The position numbers and the translations under genes were made by a program. The notes beneath the pieces were generated by a model. That model saw only the letters and a list, made by a program, of their open reading frames with translations, did not search any database and was not told the DNA's origin. From assembly GCF_963662255.1 (NCBI RefSeq), contig NC_085060.1, positions 7,441,630 to 7,505,629 on the forward strand: 64,000 nucleotides of DNA, given 5' to 3'. Positions 49,501 to 62,502 of this stretch are shown piece after piece (position 1 is the first letter of the stretch; each line of letters starts with the position of its first letter). This stretch comes from Cinclus cinclus (Eukaryota; Chordata; Aves; Passeriformes; Cinclidae).

Positions 49501-52500
49501 CAATCACTGTGTATTCCAAGTTGTTATTTGCAGGCTGTACACTCAAGAAAGTAGATATAGCTCAGCCATCACAGATGCAAATGTGTGCTTCTATTAAGAC
49601 ACTTTCCACAATGGGTTTAAATTAGGCTACAGATTTAGATGACTTGAAATCCTGTAATCTGCCTGTTCCCTCAGCCTGAGTAGAAATAGCAAGGCTTGTT
49701 CAGTACTGCTCAGTATTCACCAGCCCTATTATGAGGTAAGTGCAAAGATCACCACATCCAGTGCTCAGCAGCCCACCCTCCAGCAGAATCCAAAGATTCT
49801 CCAAATCAGCTCACATAACTGGCACTCCCTTCCAGCTTCACCAACATAATGTTTAGAATAAAACTTGAAATTTTCTTGATGCCTGACTGTTTTAAGTCCT
49901 TGAACTTAATCCTGGACTTGTGAACCTTTGCAACTATAAATGCCTTCAGTTTGACTCCCTGGACAAGAATGCCCTCAGCAAATACCCACACCCCAGGGAC
50001 TCAGATACCACCAGTGTGATTCACAGGAACATTCCTTTGATTGACTCTTTCATAGATACAGTTAAATGCTTTCAACAAGTAGAGACTTAGTGTTGAGGTG
50101 AACCACCAAAATCAAGCATATTCTTGCAGTAAATACCAGTTTATAACTCACGTGAGGGAGAATTTAATATGGTTGATACTGCCAGATATCACCACAGATA
50201 CCATCACTCGTGAAGATTATCAGGTCCATGTAGTCTAGTCATTTAAGCTAGTGTGCCTCAGAGCTACATTTGGGCCACAGAGGAATGAAATATCACAAAT
50301 GTACATAAAATCAGTCTCAGAGCAAATGCAGCAAATTCGTATATTAAGAACACAATCTAAAGATGTTACTCCACTCTTACCCAAATAAGTCATGCTTTGT
50401 TTGCAGGTTCATACCAAGCAGGGCTTATAGGAAAATAATGAGAAGACAGGTCACCTATCAGGAAAAGTGTCTGAAGCCTGTCTACAAGTTTCTGTACTTA
50501 TGGCACTTAATCCACTAACAAAACTACCCATGAATATAAATGTGACAAGAAAACTGGATAATCTGTAACATACATGCCTAAAAGGTTATTCAGTTTGTTT
50601 AGTTTTTTTTAAGTATTAGGCATTAGATCAAGAGAGTTGGTTGATAACACCTTAGCAGACCAACAATGTATTACCAAAACAGCTTTGAGGTCCTACTGCT
50701 TAGGTGCAGAGAAAGCCTTTGCAAAACTGTAACCTGATGTACAGGTAACTCCAGCTGAGACATGTCAGTGTTTGACAGCACTGCTCAGCACACAGCAGCA
50801 GATACCCATTTTTCTATTCTTCAGAATTTAATTTTCCTACATCAAAATGTTTCCAAATGCTTTCTATAATGTTCCCTAAGGGTTATGACACCTCTTCCTT
50901 TGCACAGTTTGGGCAGTTTATGTGGCAGCCCTCTGAATTTAGAATCTTGGCCAGAGAAGTCCCAGTCAGCAGGCACAGGGAGAAATCCCACAGAACAAGT
51001 TTCCTTAAGCCCTGAGGCAGCTTCATTGCTCACCTTAGAAGCAATCACATTAAAGCCTTAGTGCTTCACTACTGGGCTTCCACAGCAGCACAGCAGTGAG
51101 ATACAACTAGAATTTCTATTAACAAACAACAATTTCTATTCTAGAAAAATAAACTGCTATAGCTCTGGTTTGGTCTGTGTTTCAGAGGATGCATACAAGA
51201 ATATAAATGCTTTCTTTTAAACTACAAAAGCCAGCATGGTTTAACAAATTTAGCAGAAACACAACCTTCTCAGTAAATAGTAATTTAAGGGACAAGGAAT
51301 GGGCAACATTTTGCCAATTACCTGCAAGTTAGTGGTAACATTCTTATACACCAGCAAAGGAAGACATCCTTAAAATGGGATTGGCATTCGACTGAGGGAC
51401 ACTGTGGTCTGCCAAATCACGTGTGTCAATCCACTCACAGGGGAAGTGATGAACACTCAGGCCATTGGGGCACACTACAAATGTGTATTCACACCATTTC
51501 TGTTGCTCAAAGTAATGTTTTGATAGATATTCAAGAATTCTCACTGTATGACAACCTGATGAAAATTTGTTGACAAACATGGCAGAATTTTGGACAAAGG
51601 GGAAATTTGGAAGACAACTTACTTGCAAGTCAGAACACGCATTACATCATTTGGCTTGTACTGCTCAAAGCACACAACACAGGAATCTCCATCTGGACCA
51701 GTTTCCTAAAACAGTGAAATGAATTTACAGCTTTAACACACTTTCAAAGCTTCCTCTGAGCTCCAGTCAGATTTTCTGCAGATGAAGGGGTCTAGCTAGA
51801 GTTATCCACGATGATCCCAAATATAATCTTATATAAAAACACTTGGTGGATTACTCACGGTCAAGCTGACACTTCAAAACAAGCATTGGAAGTTTAAACC
51901 CATGGTTTAGAATTCTAGCTGTTACTGAATTACTGGAGGCACTAGTGTAGAGGTTTAGAAACTGCTACTCCTGTTTTACTTACGTAAAGAACAGCCAAGG
52001 AAACTGATTAGATACTAGTTTATGTTTAAGCATCCATGCCAGCAAATTAGATTCTCTCACACCAGCAAGACTATGAGCAGCAGCTAACAAAATAAACTGA
52101 TTTATAAGAATATAAGTCTTGAGGTCTGGAAAAGGACCTGGTCTGAAAGAGGAACTGTCACTGCAACCAAAAGTTACAAGCTCAGAGAGACTTCTGCATC
52201 CTGCTCCAGCAGTAGGGAACTGCCCGTGTTCCATGCAAGGCTGTGCTGTAGTGCAGAGGAGATGACAGGGTCAGTCCTACCTTATCCCCTTCCTTCAGAG
52301 TGCGCAGCTGCATCTGTTCAATGGCCTTCTTAGCCCTGGCCCTCAGCTGCCTCTGTGACACAAAGCAGTCCTGGTCAGACACAGCTGTTTTTCTATTCAC
52401 TTACTAATACTGACTTACCCAGTAGTACTTACCACTGCAAGCAGGCAACAGTTTTAAAACCCAGATGTTATCAAAACAAGCCAAGTAAGCATGACCATAC

Positions 52501-55500
52501 TATTTGGAGACAACATGAAACAGTTTTGGGACATACTGATGCAGTTACTGACTAGATGACACACCAAGATGGCACTTACATCTGCTTTGGTTCTACCTAA
52601 CCTTTTCACAAAGCACAGAAATTATAAGGGTTCTTTAGTTTGAGAAGATGCAAGACAATACGTTGATCACATTAGACCCAGACAAAATAAACACAAGCCT
52701 TCAAACTGATTTGGTACAGAAGACTGAACATTGAGTTCAACAATTGTTTTATGTTATACTCACATTATGACAACTTCCTGACACAAATACTCTGATGAAA
52801 GGTGAGAGAGATTCTTTACCAATCAGCCCACTTAACACCAATACACCCTGAACTACTCCTCTGCTTCCACTGCTTTACAGCTTGCCTTGCAACTGCTGCT
52901 GTCCAGCTGACATTGCAGTGCCTGCAATTAGCCCAGAAGCCAACCTCTGTTTAAAGGTTGGTGCTGTTCCACTGACTCAAAGAACAGGACTATCTTTCTT
53001 CCTACCCACTGCACTTCAGGCAATTCTGGCAGTGCCATCCTCAGCACAAGACTTACCTCAGGGACAGACTAGACTCAAGTTTTGCAGCTAACCAAAGAGC
53101 TTCTTTCCAATTCCACTGCTCTGTGCAGGAGTCCTGCACTGCTGGCTTTCTAGCATTCCATCTCCTTAGGCATTTTAGCTCAGTTACATGAAACTTTTCC
53201 AAGTGCAGTACTGGTGGCACAAGTGCAGAACAACAAGTGGGAGGAGGGCTGTTGCTGACACTTAGCAATCTTAAAAGGACTGGACATTCAAGTCTGCATA
53301 AAATTCCTTGTGCTGAAGCAATTAATAGCAAACAAGTTGATCTATACATCCCCCTGGAACCCTGTCAAATAACCCTGGAACAAAATGAGTTATTTTTGTA
53401 TTAGCATTGTTTTTTATGCCCTAAGATAAGGGTATCCATGTGCATGCTTTAAGGGTTTAATAGCTGACAGCTACTAATAGCTATCAAGGAAGAGACACAT
53501 ATAATCCAAAGGTGAGGGATACGGACGTGCAGATTTGTTTAGAAACAAGAACTACTGAGGGTCTCTTGGAAGTTTGTGATGCTCTACTGAACACATCAAT
53601 ATATGTTTCTGCATGTCACTTATGGTTAACTCTGAAATGTTGTCCTTGTCAAGGTTTGAGACTGAAGCCACAGAGAAGCAGCCACATACTGCTGTTTACT
53701 GAGGCCCTCAAAAGTCTGAGCAGCAAACGTGGTAACATAACAGAGCAGGAGTGCAGCAATATAAGTACTTCTCATACATGGCCAGAACTGTCATCACTAT
53801 TTGTTATTAACTGAAAACTAAACTTTCTAGGAATGTACTCCCTCATACAGTATCTAGTCTACACATCAAATGTCAGGCCAAGCATATTAGACAGGACCCA
53901 ACTGGCTGCACTGTTAATAATTTACTTGGAAAAGTATTTAAAATTTTGCATGGGCACCAGTTTAATTGCTCCTCATTAAATGCATCAATGCCAAAGTCAC
54001 CTTTAACATTGATTTTAGCAAGTACAGCAGAACACCCCTCCAGGGGATGGAGAAAGGTTACAGAAGAAGCTTTATCTTGAATAGTCTACCAGGACACCCA
54101 AGCTTGGAATGTCAAAGAATTTTGTGAAGCCAAGTTTTTCAAGCAAATGTGAAATGCTAATTATGTTAGAACTATAAAAGCCCCAACACAGAACAAGCTA
54201 GAAAAATTAGCTAAGTTAAGGGAATAGAATCAAAATACTACAAGGTCAGGTCTTAACTTCTATCCAGGCTCTGGAATGTTGAAGTAGTGAGGTACCTAAA
54301 TGGGAAAATTAGGTTTGGAGTTGCTCAGTCGTAAGTCTTCCTTGTTCAAAGCTGCCAATTTTGCCTCCAGCCCTTTCTGCGTAAGGGTGCCTTCCTGGCA
54401 CCCTGTGAGCACAGTGATGGCAGTACAAACCAGACAGCTCTGAGAAGGCTGGGAACTCCTGCTTTTCTCCTGTAAGCTAAGGAAGTTCTTCCCCACAGGT
54501 AGCTACTGCCATTCCAGCAGTTTTGAATTGTTGAAAGTTGAGCAATTTGCTTCCTCCAAAGGCATTAATTAGGTCATTTCTCAGCTGCAACATCTAATCT
54601 TTATGAATCAAAGGAAGCAAAGACTTGAGCTGAAATTAGAAACCAGGCCATAGATAACATCATGGGTCATTTTGCTCTATTAAGAAAGGTTACTATATTG
54701 AGAACTGAATTTGTCAGTACTCTACTGACAACAAAGGTAGAAAGCCACCTACCACACTTGCCTCAATTTTCCACCTTCTTGCTCACTGACCTTTCAATGC
54801 AGGAAGAGACTGCAGAGGTGGAGACTTGAATTTCAAGCCCAGAAGAAAAGATGCATTCAAGAAGGAACTAACAGGTTGCACAGTGTAGCTTGCTCACAAT
54901 GAAAGAATTACTCTGGTTTAACTGTTAGGTTAGGACAGATGTGCTACTAAACTTTTCTTTTAGCTTGGACCAGAAGCTGACATGACTGGCTTTTCTCAAT
55001 AGTCACTCAAGTCCAGGTAATCTGGGTTTTCAAGGGGCTGAAAAGTGATAGGAAAGCCACCAAGATGTACCATTCAAGCCAGGAATTTTACTAATATTCA
55101 ATACTTCATGGAGCCTAAGCCCTTAAAGCTCTCAAACTTTGGATCTACACTGAAAATCCAATCAGCAGCTATCAGGGCACATGGTAGCATCACCTTTTAC
55201 TTGTTTTACCTGAATTAACAAGCATTTTCTTGTTATTCTTTACTAACCTAATCACTGTGTGGTCAGCCTGAGATGCCAGAGTATAAACACAAATGAAAAT
55301 AATTCTGGGTTGAATCTGAGTTTCACTTTGACAGAATAATATATTTTTATGCCCCGATAGCAGTGAAGCTTTCTTCTATTCCTATACTCTACAAAGCACT
55401 TCTTGGGGCTCCTTGATTCAGTTCTGCTGAAATCATGTGGAACTGGCATATCATTTATCAATGTTATTTTTTTTCAACCTGAAGTAAGCTCCTTGTGTAC

Positions 55501-56606
55501 ATGGAACCCAAGACTGCTAGCCAAGCAGACTGGATTTTCTGAGTACCATCTATCACTGAGGCAATAGTAACATCTGCAGTTTCCTGAAAGCCTGGTAGCT
55601 CACTATTCCTGATGCACTCTTAAGTACCTTCAGAGGAAGAAACATTTCAATTTGATTCAATGAACAGTGAGTAGGGCACCCAGGTTTTCCTGCCCAGATG
55701 TATTTAGCATTGTTAAACAGAGCTGTGAGACTAAGGTAGATAGCAGGGATTCATCAGCAGGAGACTGCATCTCTGTCCACAAATGTCAACAAGAGAACAG
55801 CTTCAGATTACAAGAGACAACTCCACATTTCATCCAGGAATGGCAATGCTACATCCCAGAGGCAGATGAAAACTTCCAATACTTCTAACCCTGAGTCTGT
55901 CATTGTAATTCTCAGAAAGCTTTCAGTCAGAAAGCAGTTGTCAACAAGCAGCAGTCTCCTAACATGCAGCTACATGCCCCATTCTGCAGACAAACTTCCA
56001 GTCATCTCTCCTGTTACAGCAAGGACATAGGCAGTGCTATGTGGGAAGGATGAGTCAGCTAAAAGCAGTTTAGCTCTCTCACAGCCCCCACTACATCATC
56101 ATTACAGCTACACTGCAGTTCAGAGAATATTTATAGGAAACACAATTAGCTGAGAACAATCAACTTTTCTCCATGTAGTTTACTTTTAGCTGTCCTTTAG
56201 GGAAGTTTTAAGCTGTGCAAAGATGCATCTCTTAGCATTTTAAAGATCAATCAAACAAACTCAGTAATTTTGGTACTTAACCAAAACTTACAGATCTCAA
56301 GATCCACACCATGGAGGGATGGGGGGGGTATAAAAAAAAACCAACAGTACAAACTCACCTGCTCCCTGGACTGGGCCCTTGCAATAATGAGTCTCCGAGC
56401 AGAGTAAGAGACATAGCAGCCCACAGTTGCTGCTGCCACAACGAAAAATGACACAGAGATGAAGAGGATGGTGAAGATATTCATGGAAAGACTGTGCTTT
56501 CTGCCCACTTCAATGACCATGGTGACTTTCATGCCGCTCTGAATCTGGTTCAGGATTTCCATGCCTTTCAGGTTGCCAATCATAATTGCAACGATCTTTT
56601 CAGCAC
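46441..56606 (-). CDS. RNF128: RNF128 (GRAIL) transmembrane RING-H2 E3 ubiquitin ligase, exons 2 to the end (partial)
   Basis: Exons in transcript order: 56359-56606, 52281-52352, 51623-51705, 48948-49044, 47952-48129, 46441-46577 (TAA), giving 270 residues in phase. The order is the end of the PA domain ([22 protein letters not shown]), one membrane segment ([20 protein letters not shown]), a basic juxtamembrane [10 protein letters not shown], a RING-H2 domain ([12 protein letters not shown], then [18 protein letters not shown], then CPLCKCD) and an acidic/serine tail with [12 protein letters not shown]. All eight C3H2C3 zinc ligands are present. In mammals it is an endosomal ligase that enforces T-cell anergy (established). 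The choice over RNF149, RNF130 and RNF150 rests on IGNLKG, GPDGDSC, KCDILK and the SETASSGY tail, and on its being next to TBC1D8B as on human Xq22.3. Exon 1 (signal peptide, most of PA) lies beyond the right edge. Confidence 0.94.
47952..48129 (-). CDS. RNF128: RNF128 exon with the acidic/serine tail
   Basis: Encodes [18 protein letters not shown] and then [18 protein letters not shown]; human has VEDG...[18 protein letters not shown]. Acceptor after a T-rich tract (CACAAAG), donor GTATGT. Confidence 0.9.
48948..49044 (-). CDS. RNF128: RNF128 exon with the second half of the RING-H2
   Basis: Encodes [20 protein letters not shown] and [12 protein letters not shown], carrying the two zinc-binding histidines and the last three cysteines. 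Acceptor TTCCACCAG, donor GTAAGT. Confidence 0.96.
51623..51705 (-). CDS. RNF128: RNF128 exon with the first half of the RING-H2
   Basis: Encodes [20 protein letters not shown] and VMRVLTC, splitting an asparagine codon with the next exon (AA|C). Acceptor CTGTTTTAG, donor GTAAGT. Confidence 0.96.
52281..52352 (-). CDS. RNF128: RNF128 juxtamembrane exon
   Basis: Encodes [20 protein letters not shown] and then EGDK. Twenty-four codons, phase 0. Acceptor TTTGTGTCACAG, donor GTAGGA. Confidence 0.94.
56359..56606 (-). CDS. RNF128: RNF128 exon 2 (end of PA domain and membrane segment)
   Basis: Encodes [32 protein letters not shown] and the membrane segment, ending ARAQSREQ at donor GTGAGT. Acceptor CTTTCCAG. 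The entering phase (GT completes a glycine codon) fits the long first exon of the family. Confidence 0.95.
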
Positions 56607-57680
56607 CTGGAAAGAAGGGGAATCCATGCTCAGTTCCCAAGTGTTGCATCAGAGGCATTGTCTTAGATATCCTGCTTCAAGTGCTAAAGAAATGGCTGTG
56701 GGAAGTTTCTAAATAGTATTTATAAATTTAATATGAACTGATAGAACAAGTGTAATCACTATGTGTTTGTCCAGCTGACAGTATGTCCCATTACCTATAA
56801 GCAGCATAAGTGAACCGTGTTTAGAATTCATTCATCTCCACAGTATTCCTCACTCCTATATAGGACACAGACTTCCCTATTTTAGACACAACACTTCGGC
56901 GATTTACATTTTAACATGCCTTTGAACTACATGAAGTTAAAAATAAATCATTTGCAGAGTAAGGTCACTGGGGATTGTGATAGCTGTATAGGGATTGCCT
57001 TCTGTAATGGATCCAACTCCCTCCCTGCTCCACTGCTACTTCTTAATATCTCTCTAAATTTGACAATATTTTGAATACTTGCCCAGACACCGAGCAATCA
57101 AAGACATAGATCACCCTTCACTTCCATATTTTCAGCAGCAATAGAAAAATGATTGAGGGAAATTGCATTGTGAATTCTAAGTGTTTTTGTGAGTTTCTAC
57201 TGCAGATTCAGAGGGGAGCAAATATGAAGGGAGGTGTGTTTCACTTCTAAACAATTGTGGGCAAGATGCCAAATGACATCCTGATTTTAAAAACAGGTTT
57301 TGTTGGCTTAGTTGAACACCTAAACAAGTCAAAGCAACAAAGGTGTTTATGGTAGGAAGAAATTTCAAGCAACTCCAGTCACCAAACACAGGTCAGAACA
57401 AACTGATTTCCTTTCAGTGACATGCAAGGGCTTGAGGACACTTGATACTGTTTGAGACATATTAGAAAGTCACAGTATTACAGAGAAGCTCTGAAGAGAG
57501 GGGAAAAAAAAGGAGAAAGGGTGATAAATAAATTATCACCGCTCTCTCTAAATTCAGTTTGATCACCTGCACAACATTCATAATAGACATTGCAGGGGGG
57601 AAGAATAAAGACTGCTACAAAGTGCTATTTTTAGCTAGCCTTCGAGCCAAACACTTTAAAGAGAAGACCAACTGTTTTTC

Positions 57681-57738
57681 CCTCTGCTGAAAGTTACTCA
57701 AGTTGCTTTCCTCTGCTGAAAGTTATTCAATTTTCAGC
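57681..57738. repeat. Two-copy 29-bp tandem duplication
   Basis: CCTCTGCTGAAAGTTA begins at 57681 and again at 57710, with partly matching sequence in between. In RNF128 intron 1. Confidence 0.7.
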
Positions 57739-60700
57739 TACCAAAAAACCCTAAAATTGGTGTTAAACCACAAAGGCTGTCATTGGACAAAGTGTCTACT
57801 AGTTTTTCAGCTTGTTCACATAATGCTTGTGATCCAACACAGCAAGCAACTCTCCTCAGTGGGACAAAATTCATATTTTATTCAGAAAGCCCCTTATAAA
57901 GACAATGACATCACACAGAGAAAAAAAAAGTCTCCCAGACTGCAACTACTCATAAGGATGAGCTAGGGCTTATACTTTACATATAAAATGAGCTGGGGTC
58001 AGTTGTTAGCAGCAAGCAAAGAAGTCAGAAACAGACTTGCTTTCATTAGCATGGCAGAAAGTGTGGAAGAACAAGCTGCAACAATGAGAAAATAAAAAGC
58101 CTGCCAAAAAAAAGCAAAAAGGTTTGCTCTCCCCTATTCCCCTATATTTCTGCATGTCTCACAGTAAATCTGTCTTGTGGTTATGCACAATGTAAGGCAA
58201 CTCCTATTAATGAAATGTCACCATCAGCCAGCAAAACCACTCCAGCTACTAAGCCATCCACTGTGAGCAAGTTTTACCCTTAAAGAAACATATTCCATTA
58301 AAGTTTCAGACTGCATAGTTCACAAGGATGTCACCAGATGACAGCTTTAATCCTCACTGACACTTCTCAACCCCAGAGATTCTGTTGCAATTTCAACTCT
58401 GCTTTAGATGAACACATGCAAGTGGCTAGCTGATGGCTTTGACTGTGGCTACACAAGGGCAGAAGTGAATGGCCATTTCCATGAGCACATTTGCAACAAT
58501 TTCTGCGCTTCTATAACAAAAGCAAGAGGATCACCCCTACCCAATATTTCCTGAGCTACAACTTGGGTCCCATTATCACAAGTACTGAAACATGTTACAG
58601 TGGCCTTGAAACCACCAGCCTAGAGATAGACTCCTGAAAGGGCTTGGCCATCATGTGGGAAACAAGGCATTTGAGAGGACATGTGCACAGGTATCTCAAG
58701 CACAGCAGCTGCTCTCAACTGGCAGCTTTTTCCCCGTCCAGACTACAGCAAAGCAGAGGGAAGTCGGTTAGTTGTGCACAGCAAAAACCTCACAGAAACC
58801 CAAGTCCTCTGCCCAGGTGTCAGCTTTTGTGGTTCAGCTGAAGATTCTGAAACAGTTTTTAAGGGACACTGGAAGGGGAAATTAATCTGTTGCCTTTTTA
58901 GCTGATAATGAGCTCATTGCTAAACAGAAGCAAGACCTGTTCAGTTAAGCATTTCCCAGCTTCTTTCCTTTCCCATTTGTCAAACTGGAGAGGGAAAGTT
59001 ATTCAACTCCTTAGGAAAACACAAGCGGCCTCTTTGGGCACCTCCCAAATTGTAAGGCAGCAGCTGGTCAAAATCTGAAGGAAATTGAAGCACACAAACC
59101 CCGATGGGCAGGGAAGAGCTGGGGCACAGTAAACTGGGCCCAAAAGGAGAGTGCATGACTGGGATCAAAGTTGCACCTTCCTGGATCAGTTTGACTTAGA
59201 TGTAGAGGTGGAGTTGCATCTATTTATAGCACTATCAATACCTATACAACACTCTGCCCTGCAAAGATTTCACTTGCTCTGCCAGTACACTTCTGCTCCT
59301 AAACATGAAGTTACATGGGATGTGCAAGGGAGGCATAGAGCAGAGAGCATTAACTTTTGCATAGTACACGCCTGCCTTCTCACATTCATTTAAGTTGATT
59401 ATTATAATCCAGTACTACATTTTTGTGTGCTACAGATAAATCCATCCTGAACTGAGCAAGCTGTAGAGCCTGGAGAACCCTTGCACCACAATATTTAGAA
59501 TGCAATAGTACCTCCAAAATGCTCACTTTTAGCAATAAAATCACAATCTATTAATGCATTAAAACACATGAAGGCAAGGCACTGATCTCAAGGTCAGACA
59601 AATCCACTGACCAAAGCCATCTCAAGAATTCCAACTCCCTCATTCAAAAGCAATTTCTCAGATCGTTCAGGCATTGGAACCATCTTGCATTGTTTAAACC
59701 AAACAAATTCAGCTTCAATTAAGTCATGAAAGACCCCTTCATTTTGGTTTAAAAGCCTCAGTGTAACTTTGGGCAAATTCCATAGATCTTTCTTTTCTTG
59801 GACAGGGAGAGCCAAACTTCTCTAATGTCTCTATCACCATTTACCAAGAACAGGATGTAAAACTGATGGACCCTTTTCCTCTCTGGGAACAGACCAAGCT
59901 ATAACACAGTTTAGTGAAAATATGTGAGAAAGGCAATAGTTCTGAGTGCATTTCTAAGAAAGAAGATATAAAACATGCTAAGTAGGCAAGTTGTTTCAGA
60001 ACAGGGGAAAAGCTAGTGTGCCACACACAGCCTCCAACATTTTGGATCCCGTAATTTTTTTCCCCCCAGTTTTCTCAAAGTCTGAATTTTTGCCTCATCT
60101 TTAGTCAGACTAAAATTAAGTGCCCACACTTTTACCAGTATTCTTTTACTCTATCCAAAGAGCACCTTGTGCAACCAGTGCCTCTGTTAATGGTACAGCT
60201 ATGCTGCTTCTCCCTGAGACCAGCACGGCTCACCCCAACATGCCCAGCATTCCACTTGGGAATACCCACACACCATCCTTGCTCCTGGTAGGATCGTAAA
60301 CCCATTTCAACAGCTGCAGCTGGCCCCCACATAAGCCACCTGTTCAGAAAAAGCAGAATGGAAGAAATTACTTTTCATTTTCAATGTTTCATATATTTTA
60401 AAAAGGGGGAAAAAAGGGAAGTGCAAAGTTTGGAGTTTGAATTCTCAAAGAATGGACAGGTTCTCTTTAATCACAGCACCACAACAAAAATGCTATCTGA
60501 AGGCTCTTTCAGGAGATGAAATACAACTCTAGCCTTGGAGCCCAGACCATTGTTTTTATCTACAAGAAATGGTGCTTGCAGCACAGATAGTAATTAATAG
60601 TTGTGCCTTATGCCTTAGTCAAAGGAGACAAAGGTATTCCCCTGGCACTCCTCCAACACCACCATCAGCAAAAAAGGTATTAGGAGATCAAGCTATCACC

Positions 60701-61611
60701 TGTTCTTTAACATGAAAGACACTGTCAGTTTACACTCCAACCATTTCGTACCAGCTTAGCACACCTGGCAGCTCAGGCATGTAAGGAGGAGTATCTGATA
60801 GCCTATCTTTCATGTTTAGAAAAACAAAAAATACAATGTCTTGAACATTGCTTATCTCACTGTACTTGAATACTAAGAAACGGGATTGCTGGTGGTTATC
60901 AAACAGGCTGGTACAAGCTTACTGTTATCTGTTACAGTAAGAGGAAAAAACTAACAGTGTACACACACTGAGCTGGTATTGCCATTTTACGTAATCTGCC
61001 TCAGATGACAGGCCAGCACTGCACATAAAAGCCATTAAGTCTCAGCAGCACACTCCACTCCAGGGACACGAGGGCTCTCCCTGGCTCAGACACTGTGAAA
61101 CCAGACCCTGCAGGCCAGCTCTGCTCTCATCCATGGTACAGTGTGGATTAAAAACTAAAGCGCTTGATTGCTGTCATCCACAAGGCAAAATCTCATCAGG
61201 AATGTGCCCATCCCCACAATCATCCTCCATCCCAGACATTGTCATGGGAAATGTCTTTATTGTCCTGTGATAAACTCTCCCCTTTCAAAGAGGGGAGGGT
61301 GATTGAACTCATAGTTCAGGAATAGTATAAGCCCGGATAAGCTGACTTCGGTATGCTTGTTCCTTCTTCCCCCACTTTGAATGTTTTCTTCCCCAAACAT
61401 TACCTGGCACCAGGATCCAGGTTATTTGGCAGTTATTTAAAGCTACAGCCCCATATGATCTAAACTGTTTGACTGAACTGCCTTTTTCCTCATACTATTA
61501 CCTAAGCTTAATTAAATCTACTTTCAGCTTGCTTTACTTGGCATATGGCACTACGTCTGATCTCTTCCTCCTCAACACACAAGCCTTTCAGCATACAGGG
61601 GCAAGCATTCA

Positions 61612-62502
61612 CACAAAATCATGGAATGACTGGGGTGGGAAAGTACCTCTGGAGAACATCTAGTTCAATGCCCCTACTCAAGCAGGTCCACCCAGAGCAG
61701 GTTGCACAGGATCACATCCAGACATGTTTGGAATATCTCCACTGAGGGAGACTCCAAAAACTCTCTGGGCAGTCTGTTCCAGTGTTCAGTCACCCTCACA
61801 CTAGAGAGGTTTTTCCTCCTATTCAGATGGAACTTTCTCTGTTTCAGTTTGTACCCACTGTCCCTTGTCCTGCTCTGGACACCACTAAAAAGAGTCTAGT
61901 CCCAACCTCATGACACCCACCCTTAACACATTTGTGTGCCCCTCTCAGTCTTCTCACTTGCAGCCTAAACAGGCCCAGCTCCCCCAACATTTGGTTTTAT
62001 GACACATGCTCCAGTCCCCCATCATCTTCACAGGTCTTCTCTGGACCCACTGCAGATGTTCCATGTCTGTCTTGAGCCAAGGAGCCCAGAACTGCACACA
62101 ACTCCAGATGAGGCCTCACCAGGGCAAAGCAGAGGGGCAGGACCACCTCTCTTACTTCTTCCTAATGCATTCCAAGATGCCATTTGCTTTCTTGGCCACA
62201 AGAACACACTGCTGGTCATGGATAGGAGTCCACCAGGACATGTGGGGTCTTCTCCACAGAGCTGCTTTCCAAGAGATCAGCCCCAGCCTGTATGGCTGGC
62301 TGGGGTTATTCCTACCAGGTGCAGATGCTTGCTGAACTTCATTAGGTTCCTCTCTGCCCAGCTCTCCAGCCTGTCCAGGCCTCCCTGAATGGCATCATAG
62401 CTTTCAGGTGTATCAGCTACTCCTCCCCAGTCTGTATAATCAGCTCAGGACACCGTTATCCCTTGATACACATCAGGGATGAATAAGGTGAACAAGACAG
62501 CA
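61612..62502 (-). mobile_element. CR1 LINE 3' region, about 0.9 kb
   Basis: The + strand reads as the reverse complement of a CR1 3' end: AATCATGGAATGACTGGGGT, CTGGGCAGTCTGTTCCAGTG, TTTCAGTTTGTACCCACTGT, AGATGAGGCCTCACCAGGGC, CAGCCTGTCCAGGCCTCCCT and GATGAATAAGGTGAACAAGA in the expected order. Frames are broken, so it is a dead 5'-truncated copy. Same strand as RNF128. Confidence 0.92.

Noticed and set aside
46441..56606. Naming the right-hand gene RNF149
   Set aside because: Same reasoning by synteny at first. The conserved stretches, including GPDGDSC, KCDILK and the SETASSGY tail, fit RNF128, which is also the human neighbour of TBC1D8B.
59594..59815. A - strand 73-codon open frame in RNF128 intron 1
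   Set aside because: No domain, no splice-site pairing and no family resemblance; consistent with chance in intronic DNA.
60132..60332. A - strand open frame rich in glycine and cysteine as a possible RNF128 first exon
   Set aside because: It lacks a signal peptide, the PA-domain motifs and a donor in the required phase.
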